Notes: generated by a model not told the origin, from the sequence alone. DNA of 64,000 nucleotides from Scolanthus callimorphus (GCA_033964015.1 CM066913.1:28980790-29044789), one strand, 5' to 3'; positions 25,201 to 37,333 are shown, counted from the first letter of the stretch. Made by a program: numbers and translations.

Positions 25201-28200
25201 ATCTGCCCAATAGGCTCGCCAATTTCCCCGCCTAATGTTGTTTTTTTAAGAAGGGAAAATCTGACCGAGTGATGGAAGGTAAAAATGTTCTCATGACGGA
25301 GTTCTTTCCTATCAGTTATCCGATTTATAACGATCGCTTATGGCTCATTCACACGGCGCGATTTTAGCTGCGATCTAAGGCGCGATTTCTCTGGCGATTC
25401 CACGGGGATGTCATATCGCGCGGTGTGAACTGCGATGCGGGTGCGATTTCTTCATATCACCAACAAACGGACAAATATCGCAAAGCCAAATAGACGGCCG
25501 TTCACACCGTGCGATATATGACGTCGACGATCTCCGCAAAAATCGCAGCTAAGATCGCGCCGTGTGAACGGGCCTTTAGATTGCTTCTTAACCGCGTTTA
25601 TCATTTACTCGTTACCATTCATCTTTACCATTCGTCTTTCGGATGAAACAATAACCGTCCTGCCTTTAAAATAAGCTGTACCCAGTTTCAGGGGGGACAT
25701 TAAAGAACCACTGGGGACGTAATAAACCCTCTGGCAGTGTCCACCCCCAGTGTGGAAATGTGGGGGGATCCACATCGACTTTTACGCTGTCCATTTGACA
25801 GCATTCACGATACTGCGCACGCAACTTCAAAGAGATGAGAACAATGCTTGTCTGTTTTAAATAACAAAAACTGTCTTCGCCAGAACGAGTCCAAACGGCT
25901 CAAGGCTATTGTTCTCACAACATCGTGAAAACGGTCAATAGCGCTGCACACAGATGACGTCACACTAATTAAAAACTCAGACAAACAAATACACGTTTCT
26001 CCCATTTTCTCAGTTTTCTCTTAAAAGAACGATACAAAATGAATCGGTAAACTGGTAGTTCCACTCGTTATAGTAGAGCTTGTATGTACTCTTACCCTGG
26101 CTCGTATTTCAAGCGCGATCCTTCTGAATGGGATTTCAGAGGGATTTTTAATTGTGTGAGTCTTGTGATTTAATTTTAGAATCTGTGCGCAGCGCTATTG
26201 AATTATTCAATTAAAGCTAGATGGCTTGGAAATGCGCGTGAATCAAAATCCAATACGTTTCTGAATATTTATTCCAAAAAGTCTCTAATAGCAAAACTGT
26301 TGCAGATTTGTAAGAATTCAGAATTTCTCTAGCCCTAGTCATGACATTTTATCATGCACCGTGAAATAATAATTTTATTCCAAGCAATGTTGTGATGGCC
26401 TGAATCAATTTTCTAGTGCAAATAGACAATTCAATTGCCCACTGCTAAAATACCTTATTCAAGAAATCGGTCAAAGACATTACTTACAGTTATATATACT
26501 ATAATAAATGCAGAATCGTTTACATCTTTACAGTATTTCTTTTTTTCCTTCTGCAACAGGTGAAATACTCCGATCGAGCGCTTGACTTGACAACTACTCA
26601 ACAAGTGTAATTAAACGATGCCCGCGCGCGCTAGAAACATCATTTCAGACGGCTTTCTGGAGGCACTAGTTTTAGAGTAAAGAAACAAATTCGGCAATTT
26701 CTCTTTCTTACAATTAAAGATTAACAAGTAAAACATTTATATTCTCCCGTGGGTTCAGGTTTTAGTAGTCCAAACAACCAAACTCAGCAATTTCTATTTC
26801 ATAAATTTCTCAAACAATTCTACTAGTTTTTTAAATGAAATCTTTGTATAGTGGAACCGATTTGCTTTTTCGAAAATCAGATTTGTTATTCTCTGTTATG
26901 TGGGATTTTTGCATGAAAATAATTAAATTATTATGCCGATAAGTTAGTTTTGTGCATTTTACACCGTCTTTACAAGCCGCGCTGTTGATTTATTATACAA
27001 GCCTCGTTTCCATGCGGCTAAATCTCATTCTCGACTGCCTCAAATAAATCCTGTTTTTCGGAATGTTGCCGTGGTGGGATTTTCTGGGACTTTTCATGTT
27101 ATTAAGAGGTGATCAAAGAACCAAAAACAGTTGAAATTTATTTTGTGGGAATTAGTTCCAGGTTAGGCACATTTTTGTCGTAGAATGCCTGGACTATTAA
27201 TATTAAACTTCATCTTAGTCTATTAAAAGGTTAAGTAACCAAATTAAGGTCTCGGTCAGGGTAAATAATTAAAAATCCATAATACGACTTTTTTTCCTGG
27301 AATTCAGTTAATAGAGTCCTAAAGTACATTTCTAAATTCCCAAATGACGCGTCAACTGTTTTCCTTGGTTTCAATAGCCCATTCCTTTGTATTGCCCGCC
27401 ACTCATTTTCTGTATTTTAATTAACTTAAGGAGGCTGCCTACAATTTTTTCTGCCCTCGACCACCAAATTTTGTTTGCCTGCTGTTCAAGTACAGAAACT
27501 TGTACCGGTCTGAGCTTTCACATGGTTACCCTGGAGGGTTTCAACTTTATTGTAATGTGCATTTTGTTGTGATCGGAGTTGCTATAGCAAAGTAATAACC
27601 ACACCCCTGTTTGTTATTAGGGGCCAGTAGACGTGTTACTCGATCTAAACTTTTAAAATGACACCCCTAACACTAATGCCTGAGTAGCAGACAATAATCC
27701 CAGCAAGTTTGGAGAGAATTCATTGGGCCAAGTTTATGTTATTCGAGAGGACATTTTTAAAGCTCCAAAATATCCAAATTATTATGCAGCAAAGATTTCC
27801 TGTAAAAAGAATGGCTGATATTTGCGTAATTCGAAGATCCTTGCCGCCCGACTTATCTACAAACCCAATGCAATGTGGCAGCCAAATTTATTTTCTTAGA
27901 ATGCTTTCGATTTTGCTTGGCGTGTGTTCAAGTATCGACAAATTAACTGCAAAAGTTGAGAAATTTTCGCCAGAATTCTAAATCTCACGTTTTTCTCAAT
28001 TCTTTTCCAACTTTCGTAAATTATTATTGAATATATACCAAAGATAACACCAAAGTCTTGAGTTCATTGAAGTATTTTAAGGCACCGAGAAAAAAATCCA
28101 AACTTCATTGCTCCTTCGGTTTGCTTGGCCCGGTTTTTGTCATTGTACTTTGTTTTCGCCTGTTATAGCTTCCATGTCGGTTTTCCCTAAAGCGAGCCAT

Positions 28201-31200
28201 ATTCCAACATGGGAATCGACCACTGCTTCTACGGCTCGCTGTCACGCTTCTAAGAAGCAAAGCTGTAGAGACGTTGCATCTGGTCATATATATTTTGAGT
28301 TTAACAGAATGTTTCTACTGAATGTTCTCAGACATCTGAAATGAAAGATACCACTATGGTGCGAAAAATGAAATTCCATGTTTTGGTATTGTTCATTGCG
28401 TGACCTTGTTTGCTACGTTTTGAGAGTCAAATAAATGCGCATTCTATAGCGCTATTCACTATCAACATTGCCATTCTAATACTAATGTGCCAACCGTAGA
28501 TTGAATAGCGCCCTTTGTTCTGTGAACCAATCGATCTGTGGTTTCACATTAATAACAATGTGTGACATCAGCGTGAACAGCGCTATACCCGCAAAAACTA
28601 CAACACGCTGGAATGTCGCTCGCTACAGAAATAATCTGCATGAAAGCAAATGAAAGCTAGAACAGGCGAAAACAAAGTACAATGAAAAACCGGGTCAAGC
28701 AAACCGAAAGAGTAATGAAGTTTGGATTTTTTTCTCTGTGCCTTAAAATACTTCAATGTACTCAAGACTTTGGTTTTATCTTTGGTATATAATCAATAAT
28801 AATTTACGGAAGTTTCAAAAGAAATGACATATGGGATTTTTGTCAAGGGAGAAAAACGCAAGATTTAGAATTCTGGCCAAAATTTCTCAACATTTGCAGT
28901 TTACTTGTCGATATTTTAACACATGCCAAACAAAATCGAAAGTGTTCTAAGAACGGAAATTTGGCTGGCACCTACTGTCACCCTAATAATAAACAAGGGC
29001 GTGGCTATTATGTTGCTATAGCAACTCCGATCACAACAAAATACACATTACAATAATCCTCAAACCCTCCAGGGTAACTAGCCTCCTCCGCATGCATCTC
29101 TCGAAGGAAGAGAGAGAGAGAGAGGGAGAAGAGAAAGGATTCGGTCGGTCAGGCTTACTGCCACTCCTTCCCGTCCAAAACACAGGAAGCCCAACCCCTT
29201 TCATTTCCTTGGAAAAGCCCAAGCCACAGAGTTGCCAGCGGAGGAGGCTACAGGGTAACCATGTGGAAGCTCAGACCGGTACAAGTTTGTGTAATTGAAC
29301 AGCAGGCAAACAAAGTTTGGTGGTGGAGGGCAGAAAAAATTGTAGGCAGCCTCCTTAACACGCTTTTTCTAGCCCTTAAATTTTAGTTCAAATTTTCACC
29401 TTCGCGAAGCTCCTGACCTCGCACGATTTAAGATATCGGCGTCAAGTTTTCTGTGCCATTAGAAGATGATAACACCTAAAAAACCGTGTGAGGAAATTTT
29501 TACTTTTTACTTGCAAAAGTTTTTATGATAAATTTTGCGGCAGCAAATAGAAAAAAATGCGACTTTCAACTTTGCGACCTTATATTTTCGTCCAATATAC
29601 AAAATATCAAAAATCGCTCACACGGTTTTGCAGTCCATTTCTCCAAGATTAAAATATGACAAAGTTTGAAATTGTGCTACAAATCGCTAATGGTCTGGAG
29701 CTTCTCAAGTAAACAAGGTAGTTTTTAGTTCGGGGTCGTTAAAATGTAAGAAAAATCTAAACTCTGCTAAAATGAACAACTTCATTAGATAGAACAATCT
29801 TTTAGCTTTAAAACGATATATAACTGATTATCATAGGATAAATTGCGACGCGACGAGGATTTTTTCCGTAAGCATGTCTTTTTCCCTGACCGAGACCTTA
29901 CTGATGATGCAGTTTTTAGTTTGAGATTAGTGGCTTTTGTGATAAATTTGTCAGGTGCAAACCAATTCCATCCCCTCTATGACTGAGGCACACAAACCTC
30001 AAAGTTTCATTTTATGTTGAAATTTGTTATCCAAAGACCCTTTACTTTGATGACTTTTTGTATTATCCTGGATTTGCAATCTGCAGTTTTGGCCAATTCT
30101 GTAGCCTCACCTGTCCGACTTTTTTAACTTTGTCAGGGAAGTAAGACGAATCTGCCACCACCATTTTAGTCTTCGCGGTCTCTCCACCGGAGGTTACCCC
30201 ACAAACTTGGCCTTGCTCATCATACACTATGTCTGTGACTGGCTTATCCAGCATGTAAGTTCCTCCATATATGGCACTGAGTCGGGCAAAGCCTTGGGGT
30301 AGCTCACCCAGGCCATACAGGGGGTACAAGTACGGGGAGGTGCCATAGCGAGACAGAGATTCACTAAAAATGGATTTAAAAACAAAGTAAGCCAGTTGGC
30401 TCATTTAAGCAATTGCAATCAAGGGTAGTGTCTGGCACAAAAATAACTTAAAGACATTTGTTCAGTGACAGCAGAACAGTTTTCAAAGTTGGGGGGTTGG
30501 GGGAGGGGGGGCTTGTTAGTTAGATTGCATGAAAAGATTGGGGGGCTGAATTTAGTGAAAATGGGATGATATAACATAATATGGGGCCTAGCACCACAAA
30601 TACCTACCAGTACAATTTAATTCTTTCAACTTCTTCCAGGTAGGGATGACACTTGTGTCTAAAAGAAGAAAGGAAATAATGAAGCACTAAAAAGGCCATA
30701 GGCACAATACTTACTATGTGGCAAGCAATGGAACAAGATCGATTCATTTTGTATCTTCAGATTTGTGAAACGCTTCAGTTAAGGTATGGGAAGGTTCAAG
30801 GACTTGCACTATTTCAAAATACAAGATGCAAAGTAAAGTGACAAACAATCTTGTGAACACTCAAACAAACAAACAAATGTATTTGGTGCCTTATACAGGA
30901 TTGTACATCGGCCAAATAAAAATTAATATAAAAGAAGAAGAAAAAGGAGGTTGATGCCATTATCCCTGGATTCCTTTCATAGAAACATTTGAAAATTATC
31001 TTATCGACCTATAAGTTACAGTCTTCGATATATGTCAAATTGATTATGATTAGCTGCACTGTTATTATAATAGTAACAATAGCATACTCATCGTTTGTAT
31101 ACAAGGCCATGGCATGTCCTACAAAGTCAGCAGTGTTATCATCTAGTCCATACTTCTTATAGAGCTCGGCAACTGTTGTTTTATTGGGGTCAGTTCCTGA

Positions 31201-34200
31201 AATTAAATGCAAATATAATGAGATGTGCTTGAAAATATGTTTCAAATTCTTTTTATAATTAACATTTAGTGTTTATTCATCGATAATCATGGAGAATGAG
31301 GCAACATATGTTTTAGTATAATTGCTTGTGATTCATAAGATTTAAACCAAAAAATGAGTTTTTGTTGGATTTTTCACAATCATAACAAAACCCGTGCAGG
31401 CACTCCCTATGCTTTCAATGCTATAGTCATTGGTAGTTTATTTTGAGCAAGAGAAAATAAAACTACAGTGGAACCCCGATTTTACGATCCTCGATTTAAC
31501 AATACCCTGATTTTACGATGACTTTTCTGGGTCCTGGCAACAATACCTCACCTTTAAAATCCTTATATCAAGAGTTTGTTTACAACCATACCCTGATTTT
31601 ATGATCATGCAAATTTGCTGCCCCCCTGTGGTTTCGTAAAATCGGGGTTTTACTGTATCAACCAATCAGGACACAGAATTTCACCCAAGTAATTATACTA
31701 ATACTTATAATCTATAATCACTTTATAATATTATATTATAAAGTGATTATAGATTATAAGTATTAGTATATAAAGCTTATTGTCCACTTGTTTCAATTAA
31801 AGTGGTTATACCCCTTAAAATTACACAAACTGGACAGAAAATACATAATACCAAGGTAATTTGCTGTCAATTTGTGTTCTGGATGAAATCCAAGGCCATA
31901 GCTAGAAATTTTTGCCTGGTGGGGCAAGCCTTGGTCATCCTTTGTTTTTGCCCTGCTAGCTATGCCACTGAAATCTGATTATCTAACAGATGTTTTTTAA
32001 ATATCTATTGCCTTGTGTACATGACCGAGCCAATCAAGGACTGGGGAGAGCCTTTGTGATGTCATATATTCAGGTTGTATGAGTAGTGTGTTTACTTGTT
32101 TACTAGCTAACTCAAGCAGCCAATCAGGTGCCAAGTCAAAACATCACACACAAAGAGAAGTTGATTAATTACCATTCCATGTTTTTGGATCTTCCTTGTT
32201 AAAATCCTGTACCCACACTAGAAAGTTTTTGAACCTCCTCTTCTCAAATATTCCCATTAGACTTGAGGCCAGAGCTTCTTTATCACTTGCTGGCACTTTG
32301 TGGATTTTTCCACCTCTTTTGTAGACATAACTACCCTCAACACTCTTGAATTCCAGGTATCGGGTGACGCCACTATTAATCAAAAGCTTCACAAGGTGAC
32401 CTGCAATGCATGACAAGGATTACAAGCAGGGTGTCAGGAAAATTAAGTACAAAGACTGAAGTCAAAAGACTGAAACATGACAAACACAAAAGCAAGTTCT
32501 ACAAATATATTTATTATCTAGACCTTTTGCAGTTTGTCTGTCATGTGGATGTACTGGAGTGCAAAAAACATATCTGATCTGTAATCTTTTTACCTGCTCA
32601 TAAAGAACTTGGCCAATCAGCTTCAAATATGCCACATTATCAGTTAAATTTCTGTGTGATTTTGGAAACAAGTCAACTAAAAAGTTTGTTTGCCCTCCAG
32701 CCATGTTAGTTGATTTATACCCTTGGGAATCTTTAACAATTATTCTTTGAGCCCGAATGGGCTCTGATTCAATAGCCCATGAGGCCGAAATTGTTTTAGT
32801 CAAACCACACATAGCCAAAAGCGTTTTCTGGTCTGGTCATTTGGCATTTTTCTGGCTTTCAAATCCGACACTTTTTGCTACTAGTAGGCTATAGCTACTA
32901 CTAGTAGCTCAACCACTCAGAATGCAGCACTGATGATAGGCCACTAGTGCGATTTGACTAAAGAGGTCTATTTCATAGGCTTGTTGCAAAATAACAAGCA
33001 CATGACTATTCAGCTGCAAATCGCCTATCTAGGCCTGTTTTCTACTCTTTCCCCTGGGACCATTTTCCAATAAGCCAATCAGATTTGGCTCTTGATCACC
33101 TTCTACCAGAGCCTCTGACAACCCCAAAATAGAGATTACAATCCATATTGGGCTGCCTGGCATGTGTACCAAACTTAAATAAATAAAATATTTCATGGGG
33201 TCTTCTTTTGGGGCTGTTGTTTTTCAGTCATTTGTTTTTAAGACTTAGAGGAAAAACTATGGAAGATAAAAAGATAACCTCCAAATTTTCACAGAAAATG
33301 AAAAAGCAGTCTCGCAGGAAATGGGAATTTCTTACCATTAGCCATAATAAATTTTGGTACCAAATCAACATTCCAGTCACGCCCTCTCCCAAATTTCGTC
33401 TCAATATCACAACAGTCCTTGCAATGCTTTTTGAACAACTGTGGAGCAAATCAATATGCACATTTAATAACATACAATATTTCTACAATGTCAGATATAC
33501 AGGGCTTTATGAAACAATTAAAGTGTCAAGCAGGGGCAATTTCAGCTTTGGTATTCTTGAACATGTCAGTGCTCGGCCTTAGCAGTTGTCCACTTGTCTT
33601 GGGCAAGTAAAAAATGCTTCAGGACAAGTGAAAACTCAGGGGCTCTAAGTCACAGGACAAGCAACAATTTTGCATGAAATGTAAACATAATGGTGTGTGG
33701 TTTGTTGTTTAAAAGTGTTCACACTGTTTTTTGAGTGAGGTTTGTGTCAAACTCTCAAAGCTATCATCATGAAAAATGTTCATCTTTCGTCTTGCTTTTG
33801 TCCAGTCACCAGAGTTCACAATGACTGGACGAGTCCACAGGGAAGCTATTAGCCATAGGCATTGCTAAGCAAGTTAAATTTATATCAATATGGCTTGTAC
33901 ATAGGCTTGGTCTATATTTCACAAAAAAATTTTCATACCATAACTGGACAACTAGAAACTTGGCTAGGACAAGTAACTTTTCTGTGCTACTTGTCCTGCG
34001 ACTAGTGGCCAAAAAAGTCAAGGTCGAGCACTGCATATGGACAACAATATGAGTGTGTTTTCGTTATATGCCCAAGTTATTGTTTTGTTGTTTAGATAGG
34101 ACTAAAGATTTTGCTGTTTTTAATACTGGGTCAAGCATTCATGTTGATACAACAATCCTTTATTTCTCCTTAATTTCCAAGCATTTTTGAATTAAAAGGT

Positions 34201-36561
34201 TTCTGCATAATTTGATGGTAAAAAAAAACATGACAATATTGTTAAAACATTTTCCCCTCTCTTGGCTATTTTTTATTAGCAGAAAAAAAGTTTGGTTTGA
34301 TGGATTTGATGGATTCTTGGACTGCTAAAAAATAATAATCTTTATCTCAGCCATTATAACATTTTTCTTTCTACCCATGCTTTTAAATTGCACCTAAATA
34401 ATGGGTTCTTACATCTTGTAGTGGTGATATAGACGCAGTCTCTCCACCATAGCATTTCTCTCTGTCCATATGCAGAACCTTTTTGCCACTTACAGACAAC
34501 ATTCCACTCAAGACACATTCCTTTTGAAGAAAAGACAGGACACATAACATTTTACAAGTGATCATGTTAGCATTACTGTGACTGTCATAATTCTGCAGAA
34601 TCTCCAGGGATGCCAACACAGAGGGTACTCAGATAGAAAAATAACGGGGAGGGAGGGTCCGACATAGCTCCTGACAGGCTAATTGATCATCAAGATACTG
34701 CTTTAAGCTGAAGAACTTTGTTTATAACTTTCCAGCAGCTCGGCAACATGTGTATGCTGGTATAAAATAGCCTTTTTAGGCTAAAAATGTTGGGTATTTG
34801 TTGGGTATCAAATTTTTGGAGCAGGTATTTTTTGGCTATAAAAATTATGGCTCAGGTATTTTTTTAGGTATGAAATTTGGATCTCCATCAGATCCCCCTT
34901 ATTCCATCATTTTTATATCTGAGTAACCCCCCCTCCCCCTGGGGACGCCAGCCACTGCACTTTAGAAACTGTTAGTTGAAATGTGCAAGCATCACAATGG
35001 TAAACAAAGCAGAATTAAAAAACAAAATTCCTTTTTTTTTCTTTTTCTAACCAGCAATTCAGGAAAGCTGTCAACGCTATCTGTGAAAGCCTGTGTTTAA
35101 TAAAACTGAAATCACAAGCAAAGGTTCTTGACTTTTAGATGATTTACAAGCCTGTATGAACATTCGACAGTGAGCACACAACCCTGCACCCTTGACATGC
35201 TCAAACAAGATGTACTGGACCCTCAAGAAGGGATCTTTAGGAACACACCATTCTTGAACCCAGAGCACCCTCAGCGGCGGACAAAAGTATCGTAAACACC
35301 CCGTTCCCCCTTCCAATGTTGGAGCATGCCAATTTGAATTGAACGCTGCGCACACCAAACAACATTGAACAGGGGAGCGGGGAACAGCCTGGATAGCAAG
35401 TGTTTACTTATTTTTGGCCCCCATTGCTGGCTTGTCACCTCATGGGGGAGGCTCTGGAGACAGCAGTTGATACATGCACAAGATTTTATACAGAGCCGAT
35501 GAGAGAAAGAACTTCAGCCAGTAATCCTCGTTACAAGGGGTAGGCTGCATTGGGAAAAAAAGAACTTTCTATGCATGCCCCAACATTCAAAATCAGTCAA
35601 TCAGTGATGGCGCTCAAATGGATGTCCCAAGAGTCTCCCCCATGAGCAGACATGCCGGGGAGCTCTGCGTATGAGAATCGGAATGCACGCATGCTCCAGC
35701 TCTGGACTAGGATACCTTCAGATATCAACAGTTGCACTTTTGTGCTCCAAGTACAAATGCAGAACTTACAACAGTTTCGTACGTAATCTTCGAATCTAGG
35801 CAGCTAGAAGGAGTGGGAACTAGAGTAGAGGACTAAATTCCCAGGGGGGTTCTCCCATGTAAGAGTGATAGGGGTGCTCGTCGGGACATCGGAAAATATA
35901 CCCTAAAAAATACCAGGACATAAAAATCCACCCCCTAAAAAATACCTTATAAAACAAAAAGACCCCTAAAAAAATACCAACAATAAACCTTTATTGTTAT
36001 TGTTTTTCATCTCAAAACAAGCTTAGTTTAGAGCTATAAATGAGCAAAGAAAGAAAGAAAACATTTTGCTTGGTTTGTGACCCTGTCATTCATTTGCGTA
36101 CCCCTAAAAATACCATTTATTAGTGAAAGCCACAATGTTTCTCCGATAACCCTAAAAAATACCTGAGAGTCGATTTTGACCCCTAAAAAATACGACGAGC
36201 ACCCCTATCAGGTCGACATGTGAAGAACTCCCCCCCGGGACTAAATTGTGGCTGTGGAATGATATCTATGGTGCTTGCAGGACATCACACCCGATAAATT
36301 AATATTAAAACATACAAACATTAGCAATGCAAATGCGATTCGTTGTTGTTGAGATGAAATTTCGGAATCGCCATGAAGTTCGAGTTCTAGTTCAGGAAAA
36401 CTTCCTGAACATGACCTCGAATCGAACTAGCGGAACTAGCCCAAACCAAAGCTGGCCGAAGAATAAATGTAACACAAATCGAACTTGCCGTCAAAACATC
36501 ATTGTATAATACCCACCTTTAGCCCTGTCCCGAGGACGATAACATCATATTCTTCATCCAT
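19264..36561 (-). CDS. GDI: Rab GDP dissociation inhibitor, copy A (11 exons, 451 aa, intact)
   Basis: Cytosolic chaperone that binds prenylated GDP-Rab, pulls it from membranes and delivers it back. Exons, in gene order: 36561-36517, 34520-34413, 33438-33336, 32400-32173, 31196-31088, 30658-30608, 30363-30111, 22633-22525, 21839-21695, 20466-20412, 19413-19264 (TAG). All introns are GT-AG; phases chain correctly to 1356 nt. Start [15 protein letters not shown] in a strong GCAGCCATGG context. Family landmarks: [25 protein letters not shown] keeps the Rab-contact tyrosine (position 39); [46 protein letters not shown], which holds the Rab-binding platform; [34 protein letters not shown]. Vertebrate GDI is about 447 aa. 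The C-terminus ends in a glutamine-rich EEQGQQQQ instead of a charged tail. Exon 6 (51 nt) is the least conserved. Introns are 244 bp to 7.5 kb and full of MITEs. Function is family knowledge; expression is not shown. Confidence 0.95.
19414..20375. repeat. 37-bp minisatellite filling GDI A intron 10
   Basis: About 26.5 copies of a unit running AACCTGCCAATCAAACAAAC then ATACCATAACAACACTA. It starts at the acceptor of the last exon and covers nearly the whole 998-bp intron. Read on the gene strand, each unit contains TTTGTTTGATTGGCAGGTT, a copy of the real 3' splice site (TTTGATTGACAG then GTG), and ATGGTATGT, which resembles a 5' splice site. CAGGT is kept in nearly all units. Confidence 0.95.
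20625..20771. mobile_element. Short Harbinger-like MITE in GDI A intron 9
   Basis: Ends GGGGCCGACCATT and AATGGTCGGCCCC, flanked by TAA on both sides (20622-20624, 20772-20774). It carries a C run of about 16. No coding capacity. Confidence 0.75.
21286..21630. mobile_element. MITE in GDI A intron 9, interrupted by a LINE tail
   Basis: Ends ATAGAGCAGATTTCGTATGA and its diverged reverse complement (TCATACGAAATCTACTCTAT). Subterminal GACCGCGACAGTACCGCG-like words occur at both sides. The middle holds the LINE 3' fragment listed separately. The right edge lies 65 bp from exon 9. Confidence 0.7.
21395..21545 (+). mobile_element. L2/CR1-like LINE 3' tail fragment
   Basis: Contains TGTAAAGCGCTAAGAACGC, then ATAAGCGCTATAAAAATG and an ATT-rich end. 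The same sequence pattern closes the longer LINE at 42917-45145. It is a 5'-truncated insertion of about 150 bp inside a MITE. Confidence 0.7.
22668..23165. mobile_element. MITE beside GDI A exon 8
   Basis: Perfect 20-bp ends TAGTATAATTACTCAAGCGA and the reverse complement, 498 bp apart. Inside are further inverted pairs, including a hairpin at 22952-23045 (GGAGATACGAATTTTATCTTC). The element edge is 34 bp upstream of the exon 8 acceptor, so it lies next to the branch-point region. Confidence 0.8.
23344..23483. mobile_element. MITE with GGGGCCGGTTCCT ends
   Basis: Starts GGGGCCGGTTCCT and ends AGGAACCGGCCCC. The interior is made of GGATAAC-type inverted words. It splits a sequence whose uninterrupted, inverted copy is seen at about 27170-27195 (see findings). 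Confidence 0.75.
23953..24513. mobile_element. Tc1/mariner-type MITE, family M2 copy 1 (561 bp)
   Basis: TA-flanked, ends CAGTAGAAGCTCTCGTAAGC and CGCACAGTGAGCTTCGACTG. The motif GCTCTCGTAAGCGACCA is repeated internally in both orientations. The TA duplication and CAGT terminus fit Tc1/mariner-like elements. A second copy, in inverse orientation, is at 39427-39958. Confidence 0.85.
24570..25046 (-). other. Unrecognised 158-codon open frame in GDI A intron 7
   Basis: Longest non-repetitive open frame outside the known genes. The predicted product starts [18 protein letters not shown], is rich in Ser/Pro/Thr, and shows no signal peptide, membrane segment or motif I recognise. A 70-codon frame on the other strand overlaps it. 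It lies deep in an intron between two MITEs and could be chance or a relic of a transposon gene. Confidence 0.2.
25341..25575. mobile_element. MITE with TTCACACGGCGCGAT ends
   Basis: Left edge CATTCACACGGCGCGATTTT and right edge GCGATCTTAGCTGCG (reversed) form inverted repeats, with several internal GCGATTT words. GTTCACAC-type ends recur in the array at 50381-52004, but with different inner sequence. Confidence 0.7.
25576..27059. other. Part of GDI A intron 7 with nothing recognised
   Basis: AT-rich sequence without long open frames or clear inverted repeats. Confidence 0.4.
27430..29354. mobile_element. Large palindromic element (1.9 kb) with TTAA flanks
   Basis: Ends GGAGGCTGCCTACAATTTTT and the reverse complement, each bordered by TTAA (27426-27429, 29355-29358), the piggyBac-type target. 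Arms of about 700 bp (27430-28168 and 28655-29354) match well over most of their length, for example around CTTGTACCGGTCTGAGCTT and TTGCTATAGCAACTCCGATC. The right arm carries a later 172-bp insertion (29079-29250). No transposase; short frames on both strands only. Confidence 0.8.
29079..29250. mobile_element. MITE with 9-bp target duplication, nested in the palindrome
   Basis: Ends TAGCCTCCTCCGC and GCGGAGGAGGCTA, flanked by CAGGGTAAC on both sides (29070-29078, 29251-29259). The other palindrome arm (near 27520) shows the same site without insertion. It contains a short GA microsatellite. A 9-bp duplication points to a Mutator-like (MULE) mechanism. Confidence 0.9.
31466..31655. mobile_element. 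Tc1/mariner-type MITE in GDI A intron 4
   Basis: TA-flanked 190-bp element with ends CAGTGGAACCCCGATTTTAC and the near-exact reverse complement; the internal words GATTTTACGA and GATTTTATGA are repeated. Non-coding. Confidence 0.85.
31694..31770. repeat. Perfect AT-rich hairpin, 37-bp arms
   Basis: 31694-31730 is an exact reverse complement of 31734-31770 with a 3-base loop. All but a few bases are A or T, so it could extrude as a cruciform. It may be a very short MITE. Confidence 0.9.
33568..34035. mobile_element. Degenerate MITE with CAGTGCTCG ends in GDI A intron 2
   Basis: Left end CAGTGCTCGGCCTTAGC and right end AAGGTCGAGCACTG are imperfect inverted repeats; ACTTGTC words recur just inside both ends. 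No clear 8-bp duplication. hAT-like is a guess from the CAG terminus. Confidence 0.5.
35249..35679. mobile_element. MULE-like MITE, family M3 copy 1, in GDI A intron 1
   Basis: Left CATTCTTGAACCCAGAG and right GAGCTCTGCGTATGAGAAT. Flanks GGAACACAC and GGAATGCAC agree at 7 of 9 positions, consistent with an aged 9-bp duplication. Related copies are at 38183-38402 and 45870-46061. Confidence 0.6.
35840..36239. mobile_element. MITE family M1 copy 2, in GDI A intron 1
   Basis: 400 bp, ends CCCAGGGGGGTTCTCCCATG and CATGTGAAGAACTCCCCCCC. Flanked by ACTAAATT on both sides (35832-35839, 36240-36247). Same internal CCCCTAAAAAATACC words as the copy at 8738. It sits about 280 bp downstream of the GDI A start codon. 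Confidence 0.85.
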
Positions 36562-36933
36562 GGCTGCAGTTAAAATAAGCTATCTAAGGACTAGGGCACG
36601 GAAGATCGACGAGAAAGGTTGGATTTGCTTTTTAATCGGAAGACTCTGAGCACAGAGCAGTGGTGATCGAGGGATCGAAGTGGACGATGGGATTGACAGG
36701 GGCGGGTACCAGTCCTTCCCTGACAAGAACAATGAGTTTTGCCGCAGGGAGCCCATTATGAGAGATCTGGTTCCTAGCCTGATAGGTACAGGCGGAATTT
36801 TACTGACACTCAGGCTACAGGAGTTTCATTGCTCGGAGCGAGCGTAGCGAGCGGAGAGCAAGTCTATTCTTGCCGTTACATGCATGAGAGGTGATTTTTC
36901 ATGTCTTTTTCATGTCCACAAAATCATCTACCC

Positions 36934-37333
36934 CCCGGGGGGGGTTCTCCCATGTAAGAGTGATAGGGGTGCTCGTCGGGACATCCGAAATTATACCCTA
37001 AAAATACCAGGACATAAAAAATCCAACCCCTAAAAAATACCTTATAAAACAAAATGACCCCTAAAAAATACCAACAATAAACCTTTTTTGTTATTGTTTC
37101 TCATCTCAAAACAAGCTTATTTTAGAGCTATAAATGAACGAAGAAAGAAAGAAAACGTTTTACTGGGTTTGTGACCCTTTCATTCATTTGCGTACCCCTA
37201 AAAAATACCATTAATTAGTGAAAGCCACAATTTTCTCCGATACCCCCTAAAAAATACCTGAAACTCGATTTTGACCCCTAAAAAATACGACGAGCACCCC
37301 TATCAGGTCGACATGTGAAGAACCCCCCCCGGG
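36934..37333. mobile_element. MITE family M1 copy 3, upstream of GDI A
   Basis: 400 bp, same ends and interior as copy 2, flanked by ATCTACCC on both sides (36926-36933, 37334-37341). It lies about 370 bp upstream of the GDI A start codon, so it could affect the promoter. Confidence 0.85.
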
